From NCBI RefSeq assembly GCF_010119975.1, contig NZ_CP048222.1, positions 2,129,501-2,193,500 on the forward strand: DNA of 64,000 nt, read 5' to 3'. Positions within the stretch are counted from its first letter, which is position 1. The number at the start of each line of letters is the position of its first letter. The DNA comes from Rhodocytophaga rosea. Its GTDB lineage: Bacteria > Bacteroidota > Bacteroidia > Cytophagales > 172606-1. The notes beneath the pieces were generated by a model. It worked only from the letters and a program-made list of their open reading frames with translations, was not told the DNA's origin and searched no databases. Both the position numbers and the translations under genes were made by a program. Shown in pieces: positions 1 through 8,560 of the stretch.

Positions 1-583
1 GCATTTTTCCGGTTAGCTTTTCGCCAAGGGTATATTTGGCACCATGAAATGTATAGAATTGCTGGGCATCTTTTATGGCATTGGCCTCTATCGACTCTTT
101 GCTCATGTACATATTCATTACCTGGGTAATAATCTGCTGCCCATTCGGAAAGCCTTTTAATTCTTTTTCCAGGAGTTTCCCTGTTTTTTGCATATACTCC
201 CGAACTTCTTTCCAGTTAACTACCTCCTGTATGGTGCCCATTTCGTTTGTTTTAAGAATAACCGTGATGTCCTGGGCAAGAGCGCCAATCTTTTTTACAA
301 GCTGGTTATCTGACTGGATTTTATAGTTTTTATATGCCCATTCAACCGTATAGCCTTTTTCTGTAGAATCGGTAATAGTAATATCCACCTGGTATCTGAT
401 CATTTCCCTGGCTGAAGTATCTGTATTGATCACTTTGTATTTTTCATGGGTAAAATCGTAGGATTGTTTTTCTTTGTTTTGCCAGTAGCCTATGATCTGG
501 GCGGTTGAATCTGCGGGATTAATCTGGCCGTACATGTTCAAGGACATACACAGTATGCCTGTCAGGGTAAAAAGTTTGTACAT
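1..583 (-). CDS. Secreted hypothetical protein (partial, 3' end outside window)
   Basis: An open frame reads leftward from an ATG at 583 and leaves the window without a stop, giving about 194 residues. The N-terminus (MYKLFTLTGILCMSLNMYGQ) looks like a Sec signal peptide. The rest is polar and rich in Lys, Thr and Gln, with no motif I recognise. A lone secreted protein of unknown function; the 5' side is 240 bp of non-coding DNA before the convergent-side neighbour at 823. The reading frame is well supported by length and signal peptide, the function is not known. Confidence 0.75.
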   Translation of the reverse strand, partial: MYKLFTLTGILCMSLNMYGQINPADSTAQIIGYWQNKEKQSYDFTHEKYKVINTDTSAREMIRYQVDITITDSTEKGYTVEWAYKNYKIQSDNQLVKKIGALAQDITVILKTNEMGTIQEVVNWKEVREYMQKTGKLLEKELKGFPNGQQIITQVMNMYMSKESIEANAIKDAQQFYTFHGAKYTLGEKLTGKM

Positions 584-822
584 ACTTAACTGTTAGTTTT
601 TTGTAAAGTGAATAAAATCAGAATATACGTTCTTAAGAGGTTACTATTTTTAAAAGTGGCAGGGATGCCAATGTATCGGTTTTGGGAAGTCAGGCGAATA
701 TACATGGTTATTGCTTGCAAAAAAATCGAATTGCAGGAAAAACATATACTTCTCTCATGTAGGAAAATGAGTTGACCAGAAATACAGTAGATACCATAAT
801 TATTTCTGTACGATCTGATCTG

Positions 823-2319
823 CTACCGGAAATATGCCATCCCCTCTGGAACCCATATAGGCCCCCATAGCGGCTCCTTCCTCATTTTCACTGGCGTATC
901 AATCCGTTTCATCCGCATACCCAGAAAAGAGAGCAAATCGGAATGGCTAAAATACTGGCAATGTACAATATCCAGGTAGCCATCGCCATCTATATCGCCC
1001 AGCCAGGGGGTAGAGAATATATTTTTAAATCCTTTCGTCTGGTCGATGGGACTTACGGATTGTTTGTTAAAATCAATTGCCAGCAGCTTATTTTCTACCG
1101 TAAACGAAGATTTATCAATTAAATTCCGGTTACAATCGTATTCATTAATACTGATGATGGCCTCGTCCCGTCCGTCGTTATTCAGGTCGTATACCACGGG
1201 CGAAGAAAATCCGGAACAACCCAGGTTATTCTGATAAGCAATGTGTCCATCTTTGCCATCCAGTAAAATCTGTAAGGTGCCGGTATTTGCCGGCCAAACG
1301 CCTTTGCTCACGAAAGTAAAAAAATCAGGCACTTTGTCGTTCGTGAAATAACCCACCGCAAAACTATTACTCGATTCAGTACCAGGAATATTCCGTTGCC
1401 ACAATAGTTTATGATTCCGGCCATTAATGGCAAACGCCGTACTGCCATGCGAAATAGCCACAATATCGTAAAAGCCATCGCCTGAAATATCGGCCAGTAC
1501 AGGCGGGGCAACAAATCCATGCCCTTTTTCAGTGGCGAGTATGGTAGCGGCTGACAATTTTCTTTGCATCAGGTCGGAAAGTCTGGCCATATACAAGCTT
1601 CCGGAGATAGTTTCTCCCCCAGTACCAAAAATAATATGATACTCCTGGCTGCCAGGCTGGGCAAAACACATAGGAGACATATACGATTCCTTCCCATCGG
1701 GCATGGTATCAGCGGCAAGCACCAGTCCGGTTTTTGAGTCGAGCACCATCAGTACGCCGGGAAAACGGTTTTCTTCAGAATTAGGCTCGGCTTTGGCATT
1801 ACCTCCATTCAGGGTGAGCAGTTCAGGAAATCCATCTTTATTCTGATCGGGTACCAGTGCCAGGTTGTAAAAATTATAGCGGGCATACTGTAATATAGAA
1901 TCATTCTCAAACTGATATTTGTATTCCCATAACACTTTTCCGGTTTTTCCATCCAGGGCTTTCAAATGCGGAGAACGTCCACCAATAAAAACATCCTGTA
2001 CACCATCGCCTGAAATATCGTAAAATGTGGCCGTTCCATATACCTGATCGGACGCAGTTTGTTGCCATAATATATCGCCTGTTTTTCCATTCAGGGCAAT
2101 AATACCCTGCTCACTTTCCTGGAACTCATTTTTTCCGGCACCTATCACCATATCCAACACCCCATCGTCATTCAAATCTGCTGCCCTCGGTGAGGATTGG
2201 GAGCCAATGATGAAAAAGTTTTTATCCCATACCAGCTGGCTTTTTTTACCGGTACATTGCAGACAGCCTAGCAAAACCATAATACAAGCCGGAAACAACA
2301 TAACTCTATACCTGAACAT
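823..2319 (-). CDS. PQQ-like beta-propeller / FG-GAP repeat lipoprotein
   Basis: A 498-aa exported protein. The start is a lipoprotein signal ending in a lipobox (VLLGC at about residues 15-19). The body holds repeats of two related kinds: blades of the form ALNGKTGDILWQ and ALDGKTGKVLWEY, typical of PQQ-enzyme-like propellers, and Asp-rich DxNxDGxxD calcium-binding loops (DLNDDGVLD, DISGDGVQD, DLNNDGRDE, DIDGDGYLD), typical of FG-GAP/VCBS propellers. No catalytic residues can be named. Probably a surface or periplasmic lipoprotein propeller. It is divergent from the UnbV-type propeller gene starting at 2457, so the two may share a control region. Confidence 0.8.
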   Translation of the reverse strand: MFRYRVMLFPACIMVLLGCLQCTGKKSQLVWDKNFFIIGSQSSPRAADLNDDGVLDMVIGAGKNEFQESEQGIIALNGKTGDILWQQTASDQVYGTATFYDISGDGVQDVFIGGRSPHLKALDGKTGKVLWEYKYQFENDSILQYARYNFYNLALVPDQNKDGFPELLTLNGGNAKAEPNSEENRFPGVLMVLDSKTGLVLAADTMPDGKESYMSPMCFAQPGSQEYHIIFGTGGETISGSLYMARLSDLMQRKLSAATILATEKGHGFVAPPVLADISGDGFYDIVAISHGSTAFAINGRNHKLLWQRNIPGTESSNSFAVGYFTNDKVPDFFTFVSKGVWPANTGTLQILLDGKDGHIAYQNNLGCSGFSSPVVYDLNNDGRDEAIISINEYDCNRNLIDKSSFTVENKLLAIDFNKQSVSPIDQTKGFKNIFSTPWLGDIDGDGYLDIVHCQYFSHSDLLSFLGMRMKRIDTPVKMRKEPLWGPIWVPEGMAYFR

Positions 2320-2409
2320 AGACTCTCAACCTATTGATTATTTCAATAATAGCAAATACCAGCCTCAATACATAAACTGTTGTTTTAAAATTTATTAAAC
2401 ATTCCTTGC

Positions 2410-2417
2410 TATCTTTG
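2410..2417 (+). promoter_or_regulatory. Possible Bacteroidota -7 promoter element
   Basis: The octamer TATCTTTG fits the Bacteroidota sigma consensus TAnnTTTG and lies 39 bases upstream of the ATG at 2457. A TTG at 2380-2382 is a little too far away (27 bases between) for the usual -33 element, so this is a suggestion only. Confidence 0.35.
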
Positions 2418-2456
2418 AAGTTTTGCATTTTGGAAGTAATACAGGTATATTTGATT

Positions 2457-5400
2457 ATGTACTCTCCTAAACAGATTTATTGGCTGGGCTGCCTTGTTTG
2501 TCTCTTTCTGGGACATATTTCCCTCGCTCAGTTCACTTTACTAACCTCTCAAGAAACGGGTGTCAGGTTTGTAAACAGGCTGGTAGAAACAGAAAAACAA
2601 AATGTACTGGAATATGAGTATTTTTATAATGGCGGTGGCGTAGCCGTAGGAGATATCAACAACGATGGCCTGGCAGATCTTTACTTTACCGGCAACATGG
2701 TACCCGACCGCCTGTACCTGAACCTGGGCAATCTGCAATTTAAAGATATAACCCAGGACGCTGGCATCAGCTTTGGAACTGGCTGGAAAACTGGCGTTGC
2801 CATGGTAGATATAAATAACGATGGCTGGCTCGATATCTATGTCTGCTACTCAGGAAATGGAGATCCCGATGAACGCCACAATAAATTATATATTAACAAC
2901 AAAAAGCTGAAGTTTACTGATCAAGCCGCCCGTTATAAATTAGACCTACCCACCCACAGCACCCAGGCTTCCTTTTTCGATTATGACAAAGACGGCGACC
3001 TGGATTGTTACCTGATGAACCATAATATTAAGGATTTTAAACGTTTTGATGCCGCCGCAGTAAAAGCCATGCGTGACGAATTTGCCGGCGACAGGCTGCT
3101 GCGTAACGACGATGGCAAGTTTACGGACGTAAGTGCAAAGGCTGGTATAAAAGGCAATCCGATCGGTTTTGGGTTAGGTATTGCGATTGGTGATGTAAAT
3201 CATGATACCTGGCCCGATATTTATATTTCCAACGACTATATTGAGCAAGACTATCTCTACATAAATAATGGCAACGGCACCTTCACGGATAAACTGGAGG
3301 AATCGATTGGCCATGTGAGCTATTTCTCTATGGGAAACGAAATGGCAGATATCAATAACGACGGCTTCCCTGATATTTTTACCCTGGATATGTTGCCGGA
3401 AGATCACCACCGGCAGAAATTGCTGTACGGGCCAGAAAACTATGAGGTGTACCAGAATATGCTCAAGAACAGATTCCATCACCAGATTATGCGCAATATG
3501 CTGCAACTCAATAATGGCGATGGCACTTTCAGCGAAATAGGGCAACTGGCAGGCATTTCTAATACCGACTGGAGCTGGGCACCTCTCATAGCCGACTTTG
3601 ATAATGATGGCTGGAAAGATTTGTTTATCACCAATGGCTATCTGCGGGATTATACCAACATGGACTTTATGAAGTTTTATGCGGACAAGCAATTGAAAGC
3701 CGCTCAGGGCAGTCCCACCACAATAATGGATATTGTCAGAGAAATGCCTTCTACCCAGACAAAAAACTATATTTTCCGCAACAATGGCCGCCTGCAATTT
3801 GAAAACAAAGGGACACAATGGGGATTTGATCAGCAGTTTCTTTCCAATGGAGCCGTATATGCCGATCTGGATAATGACGGTGACCTGGAAATTATTACCA
3901 ATAATGTAAATGCGGAAGCTGCCATTTATCGCAACGATCAGGCAACTGCCGGTAATAATTATCTGCAAGTACAATTAGGAAATAGTATGTCGGCCGGAGC
4001 ATATGGAGCTAAGGTATGGGTCTATACCAGAGAAACTAAACAGTATCAGGAATATTACCCCTCCCGTGGTTTTCAGTCGAGCATGAATACGCCGCTGCAT
4101 TTTGGTCTGGGGAAAGCCACATCTGTAGATACCCTTAAAATTGAATGGCCTAATGGCAAATTTGAATTACTGTGTAATATACCTGCCAGACAGAAACTGG
4201 TGGTTGATCCGCAAAAAGCAGATAAAACGACTAGTCCAGAAAAAACCAGTCTACCGCTATTTACTGCGCTAAACTCCGATACACTTCCTTTCCAGCACAA
4301 AGAAGACGATTTCAATGATTTTAAACGCCAGTCGCTGATGCCTACTATGCTTTCCTACCAGGGTCCGCATTTAGCCCAGGCAGATGTAAATAACGATGGC
4401 TTTGCCGATATCTATGCTGGGGGTGCTAAAGGACAGCCAGGTACGTTGCTGCTCGGACAAAAAAATGGTTCCTGGCAACTTTCTCCACAAGCCGATTTTC
4501 AGAAAGACCAGTTATATGAAGATACCGGAGCGCTGTTTTTTGATGCCGATAAAGATGGAGACATGGATCTGTATGTGGTGAGTGGCGGTTATGCTTTTTT
4601 AGAGAAAGATGTACTCTTGCAGGATAGACTATATCTCAACAATGGCAAAGGCAAATTTACCCGTGCCGATCAGAATCTTCCTATCGAACGAAGCAGCGAT
4701 GCCTGCGCTGTAACCCTGGATATTGATAAAGATGGTGACCTGGATCTATTTGTCGGTGGCAGAGTAATTCCCGGGCGTTATCCGGAACCAGCCAGCAGCC
4801 GCATTTTGCTCAACAATGGCAAAGGTATATTTACTGATGGTACTGCTACACATGCGCCATTCTTTGAAAAAATAGGTTTAGTGTCCAGTGCCGTTGCGAT
4901 GGATGCCAATAAAGACGGATGGGAGGATCTTGTGATTGCCGGAGAATGGATGCCTGTTACTGTTTTAGTGAACCAGCAAGGCAAACTCCAGAAAAATCAC
5001 TCAGCCACTCAATCACTCAATCACACCTCCGGTTGGTGGAACCGCCTGGCTATAGCTGATCTGGACAATGATGGAGACATGGATATTGTAGCTGGAAATA
5101 CCGGATGGAACTGCCAGATGAAACCTACAGAAAAGGAACCAGTAACGGTCGTATACAACGACTTTGATGAAAATGAGGCCATTGATCCCTTTGTCTGTTA
5201 TTACATTGACGGAAAATCCTATCCACTGGTGAACCGGGACGAAGCATTAAATCAGGTGTTCGCTTTGCGCAGGAAATTTACTACGTATGCTTCCTATGCT
5301 GATGCCAGCCTGCCCGATATGTTTACCCCGGAACAACTGCAAGCAGCGACCACTTTACAAGCCACTACTTTTAGTTCTGTTGTACTGGAGAATAAAGGAG

Positions 5401-5738
5401 ATGGCAGTTTCGCATCTCACGAACTTCCCGCTGAAGCCCAGTTTTCTCCTGTATATGCCATTGCTTTTTTAGATATTGATAAGGATGGTTTGAAAGACCT
5501 GGTTTTGGGTGGCAACCAGTCCTATACCAGAATTAAATTGGCCAGAATGGATGCGAATTATGGCATGGTATTCCGCAATGAAGGCAAGTGTCAGTTTAAG
5601 TATATTCCCCAATGGAAAAGCGGATTGCAGGTAAAAGGCGATGTGCGGGACATCAGTATTGTGCAAAAAGGCAATCAAACGCTCCTGTTATTTGGCCGCA
5701 ATAATGATTCTGTCAAGGGATATATATTAAATCGTTAA
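2457..5738 (+). CDS. FG-GAP/VCBS repeat protein with ASPIC/UnbV domain
   Basis: An exported protein of 1093 aa counted from the ATG at 2457. That start directly precedes a signal peptide (MYSPKQIYWLGCLVCLFLG then HISLAQ); the frame is open to a TTG at 2406, but that would place 17 unsuited residues ahead of the signal. Two FG-GAP propeller regions carry many DxNxDG calcium loops. Between them, at about residues 500-575, sits an ASPIC/UnbV domain (GAYGAKVWVY, SRGFQSS, LHFGLGKA, LKIEWPNGK). Proteins of this kind are common in Cytophagales, often as surface partners of nutrient-uptake or oxidase genes; the ligand is unknown. The haloperoxidase-like gene starts 16 bases after its stop, so the two are probably co-transcribed. 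Confidence 0.85.
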   Translation: MYSPKQIYWLGCLVCLFLGHISLAQFTLLTSQETGVRFVNRLVETEKQNVLEYEYFYNGGGVAVGDINNDGLADLYFTGNMVPDRLYLNLGNLQFKDITQDAGISFGTGWKTGVAMVDINNDGWLDIYVCYSGNGDPDERHNKLYINNKKLKFTDQAARYKLDLPTHSTQASFFDYDKDGDLDCYLMNHNIKDFKRFDAAAVKAMRDEFAGDRLLRNDDGKFTDVSAKAGIKGNPIGFGLGIAIGDVNHDTWPDIYISNDYIEQDYLYINNGNGTFTDKLEESIGHVSYFSMGNEMADINNDGFPDIFTLDMLPEDHHRQKLLYGPENYEVYQNMLKNRFHHQIMRNMLQLNNGDGTFSEIGQLAGISNTDWSWAPLIADFDNDGWKDLFITNGYLRDYTNMDFMKFYADKQLKAAQGSPTTIMDIVREMPSTQTKNYIFRNNGRLQFENKGTQWGFDQQFLSNGAVYADLDNDGDLEIITNNVNAEAAIYRNDQATAGNNYLQVQLGNSMSAGAYGAKVWVYTRETKQYQEYYPSRGFQSSMNTPLHFGLGKATSVDTLKIEWPNGKFELLCNIPARQKLVVDPQKADKTTSPEKTSLPLFTALNSDTLPFQHKEDDFNDFKRQSLMPTMLSYQGPHLAQADVNNDGFADIYAGGAKGQPGTLLLGQKNGSWQLSPQADFQKDQLYEDTGALFFDADKDGDMDLYVVSGGYAFLEKDVLLQDRLYLNNGKGKFTRADQNLPIERSSDACAVTLDIDKDGDLDLFVGGRVIPGRYPEPASSRILLNNGKGIFTDGTATHAPFFEKIGLVSSAVAMDANKDGWEDLVIAGEWMPVTVLVNQQGKLQKNHSATQSLNHTSGWWNRLAIADLDNDGDMDIVAGNTGWNCQMKPTEKEPVTVVYNDFDENEAIDPFVCYYIDGKSYPLVNRDEALNQVFALRRKFTTYASYADASLPDMFTPEQLQAATTLQATTFSSVVLENKGDGSFASHELPAEAQFSPVYAIAFLDIDKDGLKDLVLGGNQSYTRIKLARMDANYGMVFRNEGKCQFKYIPQWKSGLQVKGDVRDISIVQKGNQTLLLFGRNNDSVKGYILNR

Positions 5739-5754
5739 TTTTCCAGACTACACA

Positions 5755-7083
5755 ATGAAGTATTTTTTTTCTCTTCTATTTTTAATATGCTTAACAGCTC
5801 AGGTAATTGGAAAAACTGCGTCTAACCTTCCCTCCTACCAGGCAAATGCCCAGGCCTATGTACAGACGCTGAAAAAGCTGACAGATGTAATGGTAGGTGA
5901 TGTAACCGGCCCTTGTGCGGCCGCCAGGTATTATGCCTATGCGAATGTGGCAGCCTACCAGGTCATGTACCAGCATAGCCAGCCTGCTTCGTATATTTCG
6001 TTTGCCGGTTTATTAAAAGACTATCCCGACTTTTCTGTTATAAAGCCTACAGGAACGATTGATGCAAACTTTGCCAGTGTATATACACTGCTTAGGATGG
6101 GAGAAGAACTATTGCCTTCCGGCTATTCCTTGGCAGATGCCAGGAACCAACTAGTTACAGAAGCTACGGCAGCACTTGGCCAGCCGGTAATCGAAGCTTC
6201 GCAGGCCTATGCTGAAAACGTGGTGAAAGCAATGGTAAAATATGCAGCCAAAGATGGATATGTAAAAACAAGCGGCTACATGCGCTATACTCCTCTGAAA
6301 GAATCTGGTTCCTGGCAGCCAACGCCACCTGGGTATATGGAAGCCTATGAGCCACACTGGGGAAGTTTACGTACTTTTGTAACCGATAACGCTGCACAAT
6401 TCCGCCCTCAGCCTGCAGTTTCTTACAGCCAGCAAAAGAACTCCAGATTCTATACACTCGCCAAAGAAGTAGTGGAAGTAACCCGCAAACTCACCACCGA
6501 ACAAACCCACATCGCTAATTTCTGGGATTGTAATCCTTTTTTCCTGAATCAGAAAGGCCACATTAGCTTTGGCACCAAGAAAATCTCTCCGGGCGGACAT
6601 TGGATGGGTATTACCGGCATTGCCTGTATACAAAAACAATTGTCTCTGGAAGAAACCATTCGCTGGCATGCGTTGGTTGGTATTACTATGTCGGAAGCGT
6701 TTATTTCATGCTGGAACGAAAAATTCAACAGCAACCGCATCCGCCCGGAAACTTATATTAATGCACAGATCGATCCTAATTGGCGGCCATTATTGCAAAC
6801 CCCTCCCTTTCCTGAATACACAAGCGGCCATAGTGTAGTTTCTGCTGCCGTTTCTACCATGCTGACGGCTTTGGCCGGGGACAATTTTGCCTATACCGAT
6901 GTAACGGAAATAGAGTTTGGTGTACCTGCCCGTTCATTTACATCTTTTAAACAAGCGGCTAAAGAAGCTGCCGTTTCCCGTTTATATGGCGGTATTCACT
7001 TCCGGGATGCCATTGACAATGGTTTTACCCAGGGCGAACAAATCGGGCAATATGTAGTGCAGAAATTAAAATTGAAGCAGTAG
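5755..7083 (+). CDS. Vanadium-dependent haloperoxidase-like protein (PAP2 superfamily)
   Basis: A 442-aa exported protein with a signal peptide at residues 1-19. The C-terminal half shows the vanadate/phosphate pocket of the haloperoxidase-acid phosphatase superfamily: KX6RP (KFNSNRIRP, near residue 323), a (P/T)SGH element (YTSGH, near 356) and SRxxxGxHxxxD (SRLYGGIHFRDA, near 408). The family oxidises halides with hydrogen peroxide or hydrolyses phosphate esters; substrate cannot be told here. The first motif is complete; the usual Pro of PSGH is Thr. It follows the UnbV protein by 16 bases, a pairing known in Cytophagales. Confidence 0.85.
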   Translation: MKYFFSLLFLICLTAQVIGKTASNLPSYQANAQAYVQTLKKLTDVMVGDVTGPCAAARYYAYANVAAYQVMYQHSQPASYISFAGLLKDYPDFSVIKPTGTIDANFASVYTLLRMGEELLPSGYSLADARNQLVTEATAALGQPVIEASQAYAENVVKAMVKYAAKDGYVKTSGYMRYTPLKESGSWQPTPPGYMEAYEPHWGSLRTFVTDNAAQFRPQPAVSYSQQKNSRFYTLAKEVVEVTRKLTTEQTHIANFWDCNPFFLNQKGHISFGTKKISPGGHWMGITGIACIQKQLSLEETIRWHALVGITMSEAFISCWNEKFNSNRIRPETYINAQIDPNWRPLLQTPPFPEYTSGHSVVSAAVSTMLTALAGDNFAYTDVTEIEFGVPARSFTSFKQAAKEAAVSRLYGGIHFRDAIDNGFTQGEQIGQYVVQKLKLKQ

Positions 7084-7094
7084 TCTTATAAAAA

Positions 7095-7118
7095 TATCAA
7101 GTAGTGAGTACTAAGTAT
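7095..7118 (+). repeat. Dispersed intergenic repeat, copy 1
   Basis: A 24-base sequence just after a stop codon. It matches the sequence at 46453-46476 at 22 of 24 positions; both share the core TGAGTACTAA. A weaker relative is near 21112-21135. Nothing coding is here. Confidence 0.5.
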
Positions 7119-7279
7119 GAATTACGCAAAGTGCTTGCTGCTAAATGTGTATATAGCTCAAACACTATTATTTCCGCATACTCTCTAAAATAGTTGTAGT
7201 GAGTACCAAGCTAAGGTTTACAAACAAGCTAGGTGTAACCATGCTCCCAGCAGCAATAGATCTGTTAACCTCCTGGTTT

Positions 7280-7675
7280 TTATTTTTTCAACTTAGAAAA
7301 TATATTACGCATAGTATCTGTATCTAATGCCTTCATATCTATAAGCTTTAATGATTTTACCATATTAAGCGTGGTAGTTTTATATTTCTGAAAATGCGGG
7401 GTTTTTAAATGAGACTTATACGCTTCTTTGTTCGCATATATTTCCAGAATTCTGATCTGGTTCGGGTTTTCCTGCTGATACATGGGGAATATGGAAATAA
7501 CACCAGGTTCTAACCGCAAGGATGCTTCAGCTTCCTCCTGGAGAATTTTAGTATACTCTTCCAGGTAAGTCGAGTGAATCTCTATTTCTGCAATACGAAT
7601 CATCATATCAGATTTCTGAGCAAATACACTGATACTTGGCAACAGCATTATTAAAAAAATCAGAATATACCTCAT
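7280..7675 (-). CDS. Antibiotic biosynthesis monooxygenase (ABM)-fold secreted protein
   Basis: 131 aa with a signal peptide (MRYILIFLIMLLPSISVFAQ). The mature part has the pattern of the YgiN/ABM ferredoxin-like fold: an early strand MIRIAEIEIH, a helix EYTKILQEEAEASLRLEPG, strand VISIFPMYQQ, RILEIYANKEAYKSHL and HFQKYKTTT. Cytosolic relatives act as quinol monooxygenases or as small heme-degrading enzymes; a secreted copy has no assigned substrate. Stands alone between two roughly 190-base gaps. Confidence 0.75.
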   Translation of the reverse strand: MRYILIFLIMLLPSISVFAQKSDMMIRIAEIEIHSTYLEEYTKILQEEAEASLRLEPGVISIFPMYQQENPNQIRILEIYANKEAYKSHLKTPHFQKYKTTTLNMVKSLKLIDMKALDTDTMRNIFSKLKK

Positions 7676-7867
7676 AATATTAGATTCTTCTGTTTTCGGA
7701 TTTATAGTAGATGGTATAGAAATAGATCTTGTTTCAGCGCTGCCTCCAGACTACTCCCTGCGACATACCATAGTAATTCTAGAGAAAGCAAACTAGGTGC
7801 ACATAATTTAGCATAATTAAAAACTATGCTTAGCAATTGAAGCAATGTGGGTATTCGTTACTATTTT

Positions 7868-8512
7868 TTATTTTACCTCAGGTAATTTTTCATTTGGGTC
7901 ATAGATAGCATCTAACCGTTTGGCATTTTCTTCTACAGTTAAATCAAATCCGGCTTCTTTACGGAGTTGATTCACTTTTGATGGATTCTGAACTGGCCAG
8001 ATAGCCCCTCTTCCATCCGTTCTTAAGCGACTGGTGGCTTGGGTGCCATAAATTTGTTTCTTCCCCTCATACATCAGTAATCGGTCTTCCATCATGGCAG
8101 CATGTGTCGTTCTGGCTTCCTTTTGCCTGGCAAGCTTTTTCAATGCAGGAAAATATTGCCTGATCAACTCCATATCTGCATGTTGAACCACATAGAAGAT
8201 AGCATCAGCGGCCTTTTCCCCCACTTTATTTTGTGGAAGCCAGCCATATTTGTATAGAATAGATTTTATGGCAACCTGATTTGCTGAATCTATCTTTTGC
8301 ATTTGAAAAATAATCTTCCCTAACTCGTCTCCCTGAGCCGAACTCATTTTTTCTCTTATCCCCTGATCTGTGTCATAAATGCCTTCTAATACTTGCCTCA
8401 ACGAATCATAAGGGATTGAAATCTGAGGTCTATATTGCCAACTTCTTGCCTGAGTAATACCTTTTGTAAATACTAAGAGCAAAACCAGAGATAGAATTGA
8501 AAATGGTTGCAT
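7868..8512 (-). CDS. DUF6624 domain-containing secreted protein
   Basis: 214 aa from the ATG at 8512, which opens a good signal peptide (MQPFSILSLVLLLVFTKG). A GTG at 8533 in the same frame is less likely. The body matches my memory of the DUF6624 family: KYGWLPQNKVGEKAADAIFYVVQHAD in the middle, a helix pair rich in Lys/Arg, then MMEDRLLMYEGKKQIYGTQ near the end. Function of the family is unknown. Its stop is followed by unrelated non-coding DNA, while the dehydrogenase-like gene lies 48 bases upstream on the same strand, so co-transcription is possible. Confidence 0.7.
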   Translation of the reverse strand: MQPFSILSLVLLLVFTKGITQARSWQYRPQISIPYDSLRQVLEGIYDTDQGIREKMSSAQGDELGKIIFQMQKIDSANQVAIKSILYKYGWLPQNKVGEKAADAIFYVVQHADMELIRQYFPALKKLARQKEARTTHAAMMEDRLLMYEGKKQIYGTQATSRLRTDGRGAIWPVQNPSKVNQLRKEAGFDLTVEENAKRLDAIYDPNEKLPEVK

Positions 8513-8560
8513 GTATTTTTTATAGAATATCACCTGGTATAGAAATAACTTTATAGCAAA

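Noticed and set aside
2406-2456. Earlier TTG start for the UnbV protein
   Set aside because: It would put 17 residues ahead of an otherwise perfect signal peptide; the -7-like element also overlaps it.
3174-3974. 266-codon minus-strand open frame
   Set aside because: Lies within the UnbV protein gene, is rich in Ile/Val/Gly from reverse reading of Asp/Asn codons, and has no family character.
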